From assembly GCA_963712435.1 (NCBI GenBank), contig CAVQIB010000013.1, forward strand, positions 124,001 through 188,000: a stretch of DNA of 64,000 nucleotides, given 5' to 3'. Under the pieces are notes generated by a model that saw only the letters and a list, made by a program, of their open reading frames with translations, had not been told where the DNA came from and did not search any database. Source of the DNA: Rhodoplanes sp963712435. Lineage in GTDB: Bacteria; Pseudomonadota; Alphaproteobacteria; Rhizobiales; Xanthobacteraceae. This document shows positions 19,810-29,728 of this stretch, piece after piece. Positions within the stretch are counted from its first letter, which is position 1, and each line of letters begins with the position of its first letter. Both the position numbers and the translations under genes were made by a program.

Positions 19810-21483
19810 ATGGGGGCAACGATGCGCCAGACCGTATTGTCCGTCGTCCTGGAGGTCGAGCCGGCGAGCGCGCGCCGCCTGTCTCGCCTGATCAACGACC
19901 TCAAGATCGACGAGGAAAGCGTTTCGGACTCCCAGGAAAAGTACAGCCGACTGAAGAGCGGCGTGCCCGTTTTGCACTTCATTTCGATGTCGGTGTTCCA
20001 GGACCCTCATTACGATCCGATTTTCGTCATCGAGGCGAATTTCGACGGGCCGCCCGGTCCGTTCTGGGCTCAACTGGAAGCCGCGCTGGGCTCCTATCTC
20101 CGGCCCATGCTGCGCTGCTGCAAGCGCCCGTCCGACCACGACGGACCGATGTACGACGCCGTCACGAAAGAGAATTCGCGCTATCCGCTCGCACCCTATT
20201 TCGAGGCGAGAGCATTGCGCCCGAGCGCGTTCCACCAGGGAAACAGAGGACTCGACCGGGCCCGGATCCTGGGCGAAGGCGAGCTCTTCCTCGCGATCCG
20301 GGACGAGTTGAAGCGATCGGATCTGGAGGGTCCCAACGGATATCGCAGCATGACGGCGGAGCAGATTCACCAGACCTTGCGCAGGGAGATGCTTGGCCGA
20401 TTCCCATGGCTCGGCGAACTGGCGCCGGAACGAATCTCGGCGAGGGAGCGGGCGCTCGACGTGGCGCGGCTTTCGGGATTCGTGTTTCTGGCGCTCCTCT
20501 GCCTCTCGGTTCCCGGCCTTGTCCTTGCGCCCTTCACTCCGACCGGCCGGTTCCTTGTCCTCGTCGTCCTCGCGACCGCCGTCGTGGGGGCGCTTCTTTG
20601 GCGGATACGCGCCCCGCTGACCGGCAAGGGCGTTCCGAGCCGTTCGGGGGCACCGCTGCTCGGACGGCTGTCCACTATCGCCGACGCCACATCGGCGCCC
20701 CTGGTGGGGCTCATCCTGCGCATCGTGGTTGTCCTCGCGATCTATGCCGTTGTCGCCTCGCTCGCGCTTTCGGTCGCGGCGACGCTGATCGCCGGGGCCG
20801 ATTTCGGCGAGGCTTTCTGGCCGGTCGCCCGCGCCGTTGTGCTCGGCCTCGTGAGCATGCTCTTCACGGTCCCGGCGCTCGTGCTGTGGCTGCGCTGGCT
20901 GGAACGGCGCGATTCGTCGCAAGACGCCCCGCCCGTCGACGAGGGCATGCTGCGCGAAATGGCCCGTCGCGAGGACCGCATCCCGCAGAACCACATGGGG
21001 AGCGTCGTTCTCGTCAAGCCCGGCATCCTGCGCACGGCGCTGTTCCGCGCCGGGCATCTCGGCCTGCATCTGCTGCTGCGGGTGGTGGCGACCGAGGGCT
21101 ATCTCGGCAGCATGCGCACCATCCACTTCGCCCATTGGGCCTTCGTGAACAATGGAAGCCGGCTGATGTTCTTCAGCAACTTCGATCACAGCTGGGAAAG
21201 CTATCTCGACGATTTCATCGAGAAGGCGCATGGCGGGCTCACGCTCGCATGGGGCAGCTGCGTCGGGTTTCCGGCGACCCGGTTTCTCGTGCTCGACGGC
21301 GCGCAGCACGGCCGGCAGTTCAAGGCCTGGGCGCGCCACTCCATGGCTGTGAGCCGCTTCTGGTTCAGCGCCTACCGCGACTTCACGGTCGACCAGATCG
21401 AGCGTCACGCCCGCATCGCCGCCGGCCTGCGCAGGGCCGCGCTGCCGCCGAAGGAGGCCGCCGAATGGGCGCTGGATCTATGA
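19810..21483 (+). CDS. Membrane protein with duplicated soluble domain, unknown function
   Basis: A 557-residue protein. An N-terminal soluble domain (to about residue 200) is followed by four hydrophobic segments near residues 222-242, 248-265, 300-329 and 340-364, then a C-terminal soluble domain (about 395-535). The two soluble domains share a pattern. The first has LHFISMSVF then FVIEANFDGPPGPFWAQLEAALG. The second has IHFAHWAFV then MFFSNFDHSWESYLDDFIEKAHGG. This suggests an internal duplication around a membrane hairpin bundle. I recall similar HFAxW...SNxDGSWExYxxDFI segments in uncharacterised proteins near heme peroxidases, but cannot confirm it. The start is uncertain: ATG 19810 or 19822. 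The stop overlaps the Dyp start (ATGA), so it is likely a membrane partner of the next two enzymes. Confidence 0.75.
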   Translation: MGATMRQTVLSVVLEVEPASARRLSRLINDLKIDEESVSDSQEKYSRLKSGVPVLHFISMSVFQDPHYDPIFVIEANFDGPPGPFWAQLEAALGSYLRPMLRCCKRPSDHDGPMYDAVTKENSRYPLAPYFEARALRPSAFHQGNRGLDRARILGEGELFLAIRDELKRSDLEGPNGYRSMTAEQIHQTLRREMLGRFPWLGELAPERISARERALDVARLSGFVFLALLCLSVPGLVLAPFTPTGRFLVLVVLATAVVGALLWRIRAPLTGKGVPSRSGAPLLGRLSTIADATSAPLVGLILRIVVVLAIYAVVASLALSVAATLIAGADFGEAFWPVARAVVLGLVSMLFTVPALVLWLRWLERRDSSQDAPPVDEGMLREMARREDRIPQNHMGSVVLVKPGILRTALFRAGHLGLHLLLRVVATEGYLGSMRTIHFAHWAFVNNGSRLMFFSNFDHSWESYLDDFIEKAHGGLTLAWGSCVGFPATRFLVLDGAQHGRQFKAWARHSMAVSRFWFSAYRDFTVDQIERHARIAAGLRRAALPPKEAAEWALDL

Positions 21484-23120
21484 CCGGTCCGCCGCGGACC
21501 AAACCTGCGAATTGGAAGCTGGCGCATCCGATCGATGCGTCCGCGCAGGGCATCGTGGTCAGCGGCTTCGGCAAGCTGCCGGACGCGGTGGCGCTGTTTC
21601 TCTTCTGCGACTGGCCGGACGGCCGTCCGCCGGGCGACGAAGGGCGCAGCCGGGGAGGGTGGCTGCAGGCGCTCGACGCCGTCGCGCCGATCACCGACGC
21701 CGACGAGAAGGACCCGCGCGTCGCAATCCTCGGCTTCACCTGGACGGGCCTGCAAATTCTCGATCTGCCGCACGACGCGCTGCAGAGCTTCTCGGCGCCG
21801 TTCCGCGAGGGCATGCACCAGGAAGACCGGCTCCGCCGGCTCGGCGACAGGATCGACGGCGAATGGCAGCCGACCGTGATCGAGGGCGGCCCGCGCTGGA
21901 GCGGAAACACCCCGGTGCGCAAGGCCGAGCCCGGGAACGCCGACGACGCTCGCACCGGCCCCGTCGGCGATCTGACTGAGCGCGACGAGTTCCAGATCCA
22001 AACGCCGAAAACGGTGCACGCGCTGCTGCTGCTCTACGAAGAGACCGAGGAACTCGTGCGAGCCTGGGCCGAGCGCGTCGAGGCCGCGCTGGCGCCGCAC
22101 GGCGTGAAAATCGTCCACCGCCTGCCGCTCAGCCTCCGGCTCGACCAAAACGATGTCGGCCGCGAGCATTTCGGCTTTGCCGATGGCCTGTCGCACCCGA
22201 TTCCCTATGGGGAGGAGGGCGCCGGCACGGTTCTGCTCGATGGACGACCGATTGCGCCGGATCGCTGGCACGGCGTGCCGCTCGGCGAGATCCTGTTCGG
22301 ACACGTCAACGCGCACGGCGAAAGGGCGCCCGGCCCGATCGTGCCGTACGATCGCGGCGACGCATCGCCGTGTGGACAACGCGCCGCGGCGCTGCCGGCG
22401 GACGGTGCGCCGGAAGGTTTTCGGAACCTCGGCCTCAACGGCGCCTACATGGTGGTGCGCGAACTCCGGCAGGATGTCGCCGCCTTCTGGCAATCGCTCG
22501 AGCGGGGCGCCGCCGCGATCCGTGCGAACGATCCGAGCGCGACGCATGTCACCGCCGATTGGCTCGCGGAGCGGGTCGTCGGCCGCACCGTCGACGGCCA
22601 CCTCTTGTGCCCGAGCGGATTTCTGCCCCCGGACGAATACGACTACCCGCAGAACGCCTTCGGCTTCTCCAAGAGCGACCCGCACGGCCGCGGCTGTCCG
22701 CCCGGATCGCATGTCCGCCGGGCCAACCCGCGCGACGGGAATGCGACAGACCCGGACGCTGCGCAAACGCTGCTCGACGCCACCAACAACCACCGCATCC
22801 TGCGGCGCGGCCGCAAGTACGGCGGCACGATCGCGCAGCGCGATCAGCCCGACGGCGAGGAGCGCGGCCTGCTGTTCATCTGCTTGAACACCGACATTTC
22901 CCGTCAGTTCGAGTTCATCCAGCAGCACTGGATTCTCAATCGCAATTTCGCGACGCTGTTCGACGAGACCGACCCGTTGGTCGGGCCGAAAGGAAGCTTC
23001 ACGATCCGCGAGCAGCCCTTGCGCAGGATCGTCGAGGTGGAGACCTTCGTCCAGTCCGCCGGTGGGGAGTATTTCTTCCTGCCGAGCCTCCCGGCGCTCG
23101 CCTATCTGGCGGCCCTGTGA
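21480..23120 (+). CDS. Dyp-type heme peroxidase
   Basis: A 546-residue dye-decolorising peroxidase. The GxxDG catalytic motif is GFADG at residues 232-236, with the distal Asp at 235. The proximal heme ligand is His411 in GSHVRRANPRD. The ILRRGRKYG and GLLFICLNTDISRQFEFIQQHW segments are typical of the large Dyp subgroup. There is no Sec or Tat signal and no encapsulin-targeting tail, so it should be cytoplasmic, perhaps held to the membrane by the upstream protein. It starts inside the previous stop (ATGA) and its stop is inside the next start (GTGA). It oxidises substrates with peroxide. The natural substrate is unknown. Confidence 0.92.
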   Translation: MTGPPRTKPANWKLAHPIDASAQGIVVSGFGKLPDAVALFLFCDWPDGRPPGDEGRSRGGWLQALDAVAPITDADEKDPRVAILGFTWTGLQILDLPHDALQSFSAPFREGMHQEDRLRRLGDRIDGEWQPTVIEGGPRWSGNTPVRKAEPGNADDARTGPVGDLTERDEFQIQTPKTVHALLLLYEETEELVRAWAERVEAALAPHGVKIVHRLPLSLRLDQNDVGREHFGFADGLSHPIPYGEEGAGTVLLDGRPIAPDRWHGVPLGEILFGHVNAHGERAPGPIVPYDRGDASPCGQRAAALPADGAPEGFRNLGLNGAYMVVRELRQDVAAFWQSLERGAAAIRANDPSATHVTADWLAERVVGRTVDGHLLCPSGFLPPDEYDYPQNAFGFSKSDPHGRGCPPGSHVRRANPRDGNATDPDAAQTLLDATNNHRILRRGRKYGGTIAQRDQPDGEERGLLFICLNTDISRQFEFIQQHWILNRNFATLFDETDPLVGPKGSFTIREQPLRRIVEVETFVQSAGGEYFFLPSLPALAYLAAL

Positions 23121-24355
23121 ACGCAATCACGACCAAGGACGTCCTCCGTCCGGGACGCACCGGGTTGGCTGGCCGGGTGACGGCCTTGGCGATGGAATAC
23201 CTGCCGCTCGGGTTTCGCCTTCTCCGCGCCGTCCGCCCCATCGTTCGTTTCGGCGACACGGTCGTGGTGACGCGGTACGACGATGTGCGCGAGGTGTTCC
23301 TCGACGACCGGTCGTTTCGCGTGCCCTACGCCGAGAAGCTCGACGTCATCATGGGCGGGCAGCCGTTCTTCCTCAGCATGGACGACACGCCCGAGTACCG
23401 GCGCGACACGGAGGCGATGCGCAAGGTCGTCCGCGCCGGCGATCTTCCCAGCCTCGCCGCCCGCACGGAGCAGGCGGCGGAAGCGATCGTGGGCGAGGCG
23501 AACGGCCGGCTCGAGGTCGTCGACGCGCTCGTGCGGCGGACGACGTTCGAGGTGCTCGGCGCGTATTTCGGCATCCCCGACCCTCCGGGCGGCGACCTGC
23601 GCGTCTGGGCGACCCGGCTGTTCGAATTCCAGTTCGCCGATCCGGGCAACGATCCCGCGCTGCGCTCCGAGGTCGACACGATCGCTCCCGCTTTGCGCGA
23701 CCACATCCAAAGCCTCATCGACGCCCGCCGGCAATCCGGAAGCTTCGGAGACGACGTGCTCGGGCGCTGCCTCGACATGCAGGCGCGGGGGGAGGAGGGA
23801 TTCAGCGACGAGCGGATTCGCACATCGCTGATGGGTTTCATCGTGGGCGGACCGCCGCAGCCGCCGATGGTGGTTCCGCAGGCCCTCGAACAACTGCTGC
23901 GCCGGCCGGAGGCGCTCGCGGGAGCGCAGCAGGCGGCGCGCGGCAACGACGACGCGTTGCTCGCGGGGCATGTGTTCGAAGCCATGCGTTTCGATCCGCT
24001 CGCCCCGGCCTTGCCCCGCACCGCCACGCGGACGACCATCATCGCCCAGGGAACGCGCCGCGCCGCCGAGGTGAAGGAGGGGACCGCCGTCTATGTCGCG
24101 TTCAGTTCGGCGATGATGGACGAGCGGCGATTGCCCGAGCCGCAGTCGTTCGATCCGCGCCGGCTGCCGCACGAATACATTCATTTCGGCTATGGCCACC
24201 ACACCTGCTTCGGCATTCACATGAACAAGGTCATGTTGCCCTTGATGCTGAAGCCGCTCCTGAAGCGGCCAAAGCTGCGGCGGGCGCCGGACGCCGCGGG
24301 TCGGCTCAGCAAGCGCGGCGCCTTCGCCGACCAGCTCCACGTCGAATTCGATTGA
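23117..24355 (+). CDS. Cytochrome P450 with atypical I-helix
   Basis: A 412-residue soluble bacterial P450. The heme-ligand signature FGYGHHTCFG puts the Cys at residue 364. The K-helix ExxR is EAMR (288-291). The I-helix region is unusual: residues 240-255 read GFIVGGPPQPPMVVPQ, with no acid-alcohol pair and several prolines. P450s that use peroxides or hydroperoxides instead of O2 plus reductase often lack that Thr. No ferredoxin or reductase gene is nearby, while a heme peroxidase is translationally coupled. GTG 23117 overlaps the Dyp stop and gives a normal N terminus. A peroxide- or hydroperoxide-dependent reaction is inferred. The substrate is unknown. Confidence 0.88.
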   Translation: MNAITTKDVLRPGRTGLAGRVTALAMEYLPLGFRLLRAVRPIVRFGDTVVVTRYDDVREVFLDDRSFRVPYAEKLDVIMGGQPFFLSMDDTPEYRRDTEAMRKVVRAGDLPSLAARTEQAAEAIVGEANGRLEVVDALVRRTTFEVLGAYFGIPDPPGGDLRVWATRLFEFQFADPGNDPALRSEVDTIAPALRDHIQSLIDARRQSGSFGDDVLGRCLDMQARGEEGFSDERIRTSLMGFIVGGPPQPPMVVPQALEQLLRRPEALAGAQQAARGNDDALLAGHVFEAMRFDPLAPALPRTATRTTIIAQGTRRAAEVKEGTAVYVAFSSAMMDERRLPEPQSFDPRRLPHEYIHFGYGHHTCFGIHMNKVMLPLMLKPLLKRPKLRRAPDAAGRLSKRGAFADQLHVEFD

Positions 24356-24509
24356 GTGTTTCGGGCGGAGGAATTGCGCCCCTTGCGCCGCTCCGCGATC
24401 GCTCGCGCGCGATCCATCGCCATTTTGTCGAGACAAAGGATTTCCGGGCTGTTATCGAGATTTAGAGAATGCCGACCAAGGTGGGGACGCATCGATACGG
24501 AGGATGTCA

Positions 24510-25455
24510 ATGAAGGCGCTGACGATCGGACTGGCGCTCTCGGCCATGCTCGCCGCCGCCCCGACCCTTGCACAGGAGACGCAGGTTTCGATCGGGATCA
24601 GCGGGTGGACCGGCTTTGCGCCTCTTACGCTCGCCAAGGAGGCCGGCATCTTCAAGAAGAACGGTCTCGATGTCACGCTGAAGAAGATTCCGCAGGCCAG
24701 CCGACACCTTGCAATCGGGAGCGGCGACATCCAGTGCGCTGCGACGACGGTCGAGACCTGGATCGTCTGGAACGCCAACGGCATTCCGACCAAGCAGATT
24801 TTCCAGCTCGACAAGTCCTACGGCGCGGACGGCCTGGTCGTTCGCAACGACATTCAGTCGATCAAGGACCTGAAGGACAAATCGGTCGCGGCCTCCGCGC
24901 CCGGAACCGCGCCGTATTTCACGCTCGCCTGGTTCCTCAACAAGAACGGCCTGTCGGTGCGGGACGTGAAGATCGTCAATCTGGAGCCGGGCCCGGCGGC
25001 GCAGGCCTTTCTGGCCGGCCAGACCGAGGCGGCCGTGACATACGAGCCGTATCTGTCGAACGTGCGCGCCAAACCCGAGGCCGGCAAGATCATTGCGACG
25101 ACCCTCGATTATCCGATGATCATGGACACGTTCGGCTGCACGCCGAAGTTCCTGGACGACAACCCGAAGGCTGCAAAGGCGCTCGCCGACAGCTACTTCG
25201 AAGCCGTCGAGATGATCGACAAGGATCCGGCCAAGGCCTACGAGATCATGGGCGCGGACGTGCGGCAGACAGGCGAGCAGTTCGGCAATTCGGCCAAGTT
25301 CCTGCGCTGGCAGGACCGCGAAGCGAACAAGAAGTTCTTCAGCGGAGAGTGGCAGGCCTTCTCGCAGGAGGCCGGCGCGCTGTTGAAGCAGATCGGCATC
25401 ATCAAGGAGATGCCGGATCTCCAGCACCATCATGGACAACCGCTTCGTGCAGTAA
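24510..25455 (+). CDS. ABC transporter substrate-binding protein, NMT1/SsuA type (3' frameshift)
   Basis: A periplasmic binding protein of the nitrate/sulfonate/taurine/thiamine-precursor class, about 314 residues. It has a Sec signal peptide (residues 1-21, ending APTLA), then VSIGISGWTGFAPLTLAKEAGIFKKNGLDV, SGDIQCAATTVET and FLAGQTEAAVTYEPYLSN. Near 25422 one extra C shifts the frame. The expected tail (STIMDNRFVQ, TAA at 25453-25455) lies in the +1 frame, while the frame as given runs on into the permease gene. ATG 24510 lies 7 bases after GGAGG. It forms an ABC operon with the next two genes. The ligand is unknown. The preceding P450 gene is on the same strand, 154 bases away. Confidence 0.86.
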
Positions 25456-25560
25456 GGGCCGCGAACTTCATCGCGGCCGACGCCCAGTTTCAGGAGCGCG
25501 GAGGCTGCGGCTGCGGCGCCGCGCCTTTGAGCTGCGCACCGCAGCGTGAAGGGTCATTCG

Positions 25561-26337
25561 ATGCTCCGCCCCCTTGAGCCTATCGCCGATGCGCCGCGCA
25601 TCGCGCTCGGACTGTCGTTCTTCGTGGTCTTCGTGGCCCTCTGGGCGTTCGCGACGTTCGGCGGCTTCGTATCGTCGACCTTCCTCGCCGATCCCATCAC
25701 CATGCTGCGGGACGGCTGGACGCTTCTCACCCGTTTCGGCTTCCTGTCCGATATCGGCGTGACGGTCTGGCGCGTCCTCGGCGGCTTTGTGATCGCGGCG
25801 CTCATCGCCGTGCCGCTGGGAATCCTGATGGGGGCTTACAAGCCGGTCGAGGCTTTCTTCGAGCCATTCGTCTCGTTCGCGCGCTATCTTCCGGCGTCGG
25901 CCTTCATCCCGCTCCTTATCCTGTGGGCCGGGATCGGCGAGCTGCAGAAGCTTCTCGTGATCTTCATCGGCTCCGTCTTTCAGATCATCCTGATGGTGGC
26001 CATTGCGGTCGGGCAGACGCGCCGCGATCTCGTGGAGGCGGCCTACACGCTTGGCTCCAGCGAGCGGGGCATCGTGCGCCGGGTGCTGATCCCGGCGACC
26101 GCGCCGGACATCGCCGAGACCCTGCGCCTCGTGCTCGGCTGGGCGTGGACCTATGTGATCGTCGCGGAACTGATCGGCTCTTCCTCCGGCATCGGCCACA
26201 TGATCATCGAAAGCCAGGCTCTCCTCGCGACGGGACAGATCATCTTCGGCATCATCGTGATCGGGCTCATCGGCCTCGTTTCGGACTTCGTCTTCAAGGC
26301 CGTCAACCGCCGGCTGTTCCGCTGGAGGCTCGCGTGA
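25561..26337 (+). CDS. ABC transporter permease, SsuC/TauC type
   Basis: A 258-residue inner-membrane permease of the nitrate/sulfonate/taurine class, with six predicted helices. It has the family coupling-loop region (QTRRDLVEAAYTLGSSERGIVRRVLIPATAPDI, EAA motif) and PASAFIPLLILWAGIGELQKLLVIF. I chose ATG 25561 because GAAGGG lies seven bases upstream. An in-frame GTG at 25546 adds five residues. The stop overlaps the ATPase start (GTGA), so the two are translationally coupled. The substrate follows the binding protein and is unknown. Confidence 0.9.
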   Translation: MLRPLEPIADAPRIALGLSFFVVFVALWAFATFGGFVSSTFLADPITMLRDGWTLLTRFGFLSDIGVTVWRVLGGFVIAALIAVPLGILMGAYKPVEAFFEPFVSFARYLPASAFIPLLILWAGIGELQKLLVIFIGSVFQIILMVAIAVGQTRRDLVEAAYTLGSSERGIVRRVLIPATAPDIAETLRLVLGWAWTYVIVAELIGSSSGIGHMIIESQALLATGQIIFGIIVIGLIGLVSDFVFKAVNRRLFRWRLA

Positions 26338-27182
26338 GCGGGCTTGTCTTGAACAATGGCGCGAGCAACGCCCGGGATGCGGGCGCGCCTGCGCCAAGCC
26401 CCGTCAAGCTCAGCGTCGAGGGTGTGTCGCGCGTCTTTCCGGGCGTGCGCCGCGCCGCCCCGGTCCGGGCGCTGGAGCCGACCGACCTCACCATCGCGGA
26501 GAATGACTTCCTCACCATTCTCGGCCCGTCGGGATGCGGCAAGTCCACGCTTCTCCGCATTATCGCCGGGCTCGACCGTCCGACCGCCGGCCGCGTGCTC
26601 CTCGACGGGCGCGAGGTGCGCGGCCCCGGCGCCGATCGCGGCATGGTGTTCCAGTCCTACACGCTGTTCCCATGGCTCACGGTCGCCGAGAACATCGCCT
26701 TCGGGCTCCGCGAACGCGGAACGCCGGCCGCCGAGCGCCGCGCGATCGTGGCGGCTTACGTGGAGAAGGTGGGCCTGCGCGGATTCGAGAACCATTATCC
26801 GAAGCAGCTCTCGGGCGGCATGCAGCAGCGCACCGCGATCGCCCGCGCGCTCGCCAACGATCCGGAAATCCTGCTCCTCGACGAGCCGTTCGGCGCGCTC
26901 GACAACCAGACGCGATCGCTGATGCAGGAACTCCTGCTCGGCATCTGGGAGCGCGAGCGCAAGACGGTGCTGTTCGTGACGCACGACATTGAGGAAGCGA
27001 TCTTTCTCGCCTCGCGGGTGGTGGTGATGTCGGCCCGGCCCGGCCGGATCAAGGCGGAGGTCACGGTCCCCCTTCCGCATCCGCGCCATTACAGGATGAA
27101 GACCGGTCCCGAATTTTCGGCGCTCAAGGCCCAGCTCACGGAAGAAATCCGGGTCGAGGCGGTGCTGGCCGCCACGAACTGA
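26334..27182 (+). CDS. ABC transporter ATP-binding protein, SsuB/TauB type
   Basis: A 282-residue ATPase of the importer encoded here. It shows Walker A GPSGCGKST, Q-loop MVFQSYTLFPWLTV, signature LSGGMQQRTAIARALA, Walker B ILLLDEPFGALD and switch His VTHDIEEA. The start GTG 26334 overlaps the permease stop. An N-terminal extension of about 25 residues (NNGASNARDAGAPAPSPVK) precedes the usual domain start. It ends 22 bases before the convergent hutU, so the ABC operon stops here. Confidence 0.92.
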   Translation: MSGLVLNNGASNARDAGAPAPSPVKLSVEGVSRVFPGVRRAAPVRALEPTDLTIAENDFLTILGPSGCGKSTLLRIIAGLDRPTAGRVLLDGREVRGPGADRGMVFQSYTLFPWLTVAENIAFGLRERGTPAAERRAIVAAYVEKVGLRGFENHYPKQLSGGMQQRTAIARALANDPEILLLDEPFGALDNQTRSLMQELLLGIWERERKTVLFVTHDIEEAIFLASRVVVMSARPGRIKAEVTVPLPHPRHYRMKTGPEFSALKAQLTEEIRVEAVLAATN

Positions 27183-27204
27183 CCCGAACTTCCTCATTCG
27201 CCAT

Positions 27205-28871
<1,667 letters not shown>

Positions 28872-28875
<4 letters not shown>

Positions 28876-29728
28876 GCGGTCGTCGTCCTCGATCGGGTAT
28901 CGGCGGCGAAGCTCAGGCAGGCGTCGAGGATGCGGGTCGAGCGCAGCGCGCATCGGCGCGGCATAGGCCGGGTCGTAGGCCGTCGGCCACAGCCCGTCCG
29001 CGACGGGACCGGGCGGCTCGCGCATGTAGCCGCGGCAGGCGAGCTCCATCTGGACGGCGTGGACGCCCGCGTCGGGCTGGCCGTAGGCTGCGCGTGATCC
29101 AGCCGCCCCTGAAGCGGCCGTCGGTGACGTGGCTGAACGTCGGTGCCGCGCGCAGATGTCCTCGACGGCGGCCGTGCAGCGCGGGCGCGCAGCTCGCGCC
29201 GTGAATTGGTGCCGATGTTGAAGTCCGGCAGCACGCCGTCGAACAGGCGCGGGATGACGCGAGCGGATCGAGTGGCAGTCGTACAGGACCACCGCGCCGT
29301 GCCGGGCGCGCAGGCGCTCGATCTCGCCGCGCCAGCGCCGCGTGATAGGGATCGAAGCAGCGCGGCGCGCCGCTCGGCGATCTCGCCGGGATTCGGCTCG
29401 CCGCCGGGCTCGTAGAGCGGCTCGCCGTCGAAGGTCGTCGGTCGGGCAGAGCTCGGTCGTCGCCTGGCCGGGATAGAGCGAGGCGCCCGAGGGATCGCGG
29501 TTGACGTCGATGACGGTGCGCGAGATCGCCGTGCGCACGATCGTCGCGCCGAGGTCGGCGGCGAAGTCGTAGAGCCGGTCGATCCACCAGTCGGCATCCT
29601 TGCGCGCGCGCCACGGCGAGACGAGGCGCGGCTCGATGTCCGCCGGGATGTCCGTGCCGGCATGCGGCAGGCTGACGACGAGCGGCGCCGTCGCCGCGCG
29701 CGACGGTGAGCCAGGACGCGTCGGTCAT
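28872..29728 (-). pseudogene. hutG: N-formylglutamate deformylase (frame-broken)
   Basis: HutG cleaves N-formylglutamate to glutamate and formate, the last step of the formimidoylglutamate-deiminase route. Recognisable stretches are MTDASWLTV at ATG 29728, VRTAISRTVIDVNRDPSGASLYPGQATTELCP, RHGAVVLYDCHSIRS, PDFNIGTNS and DAGVHAVQMELACRGYMREPPGP. The end ACLSFAADTRSRTTTA overlaps the hutU start. These match the FGase family, with its metal ligands in the DCHSIRS region. The frame changes about every 50-150 bases, mostly by one extra base, which is the heaviest damage in the window. The presence of hutF on the opposite strand confirms the HutF/HutG branch over direct HutG formimidase. Confidence 0.8.

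Noticed and set aside
21480..23120. Dyp peroxidase as encapsulin cargo
   Set aside because: The C terminus (SLPALAYLAAL) is not an encapsulin-targeting peptide and no encapsulin shell gene is near.
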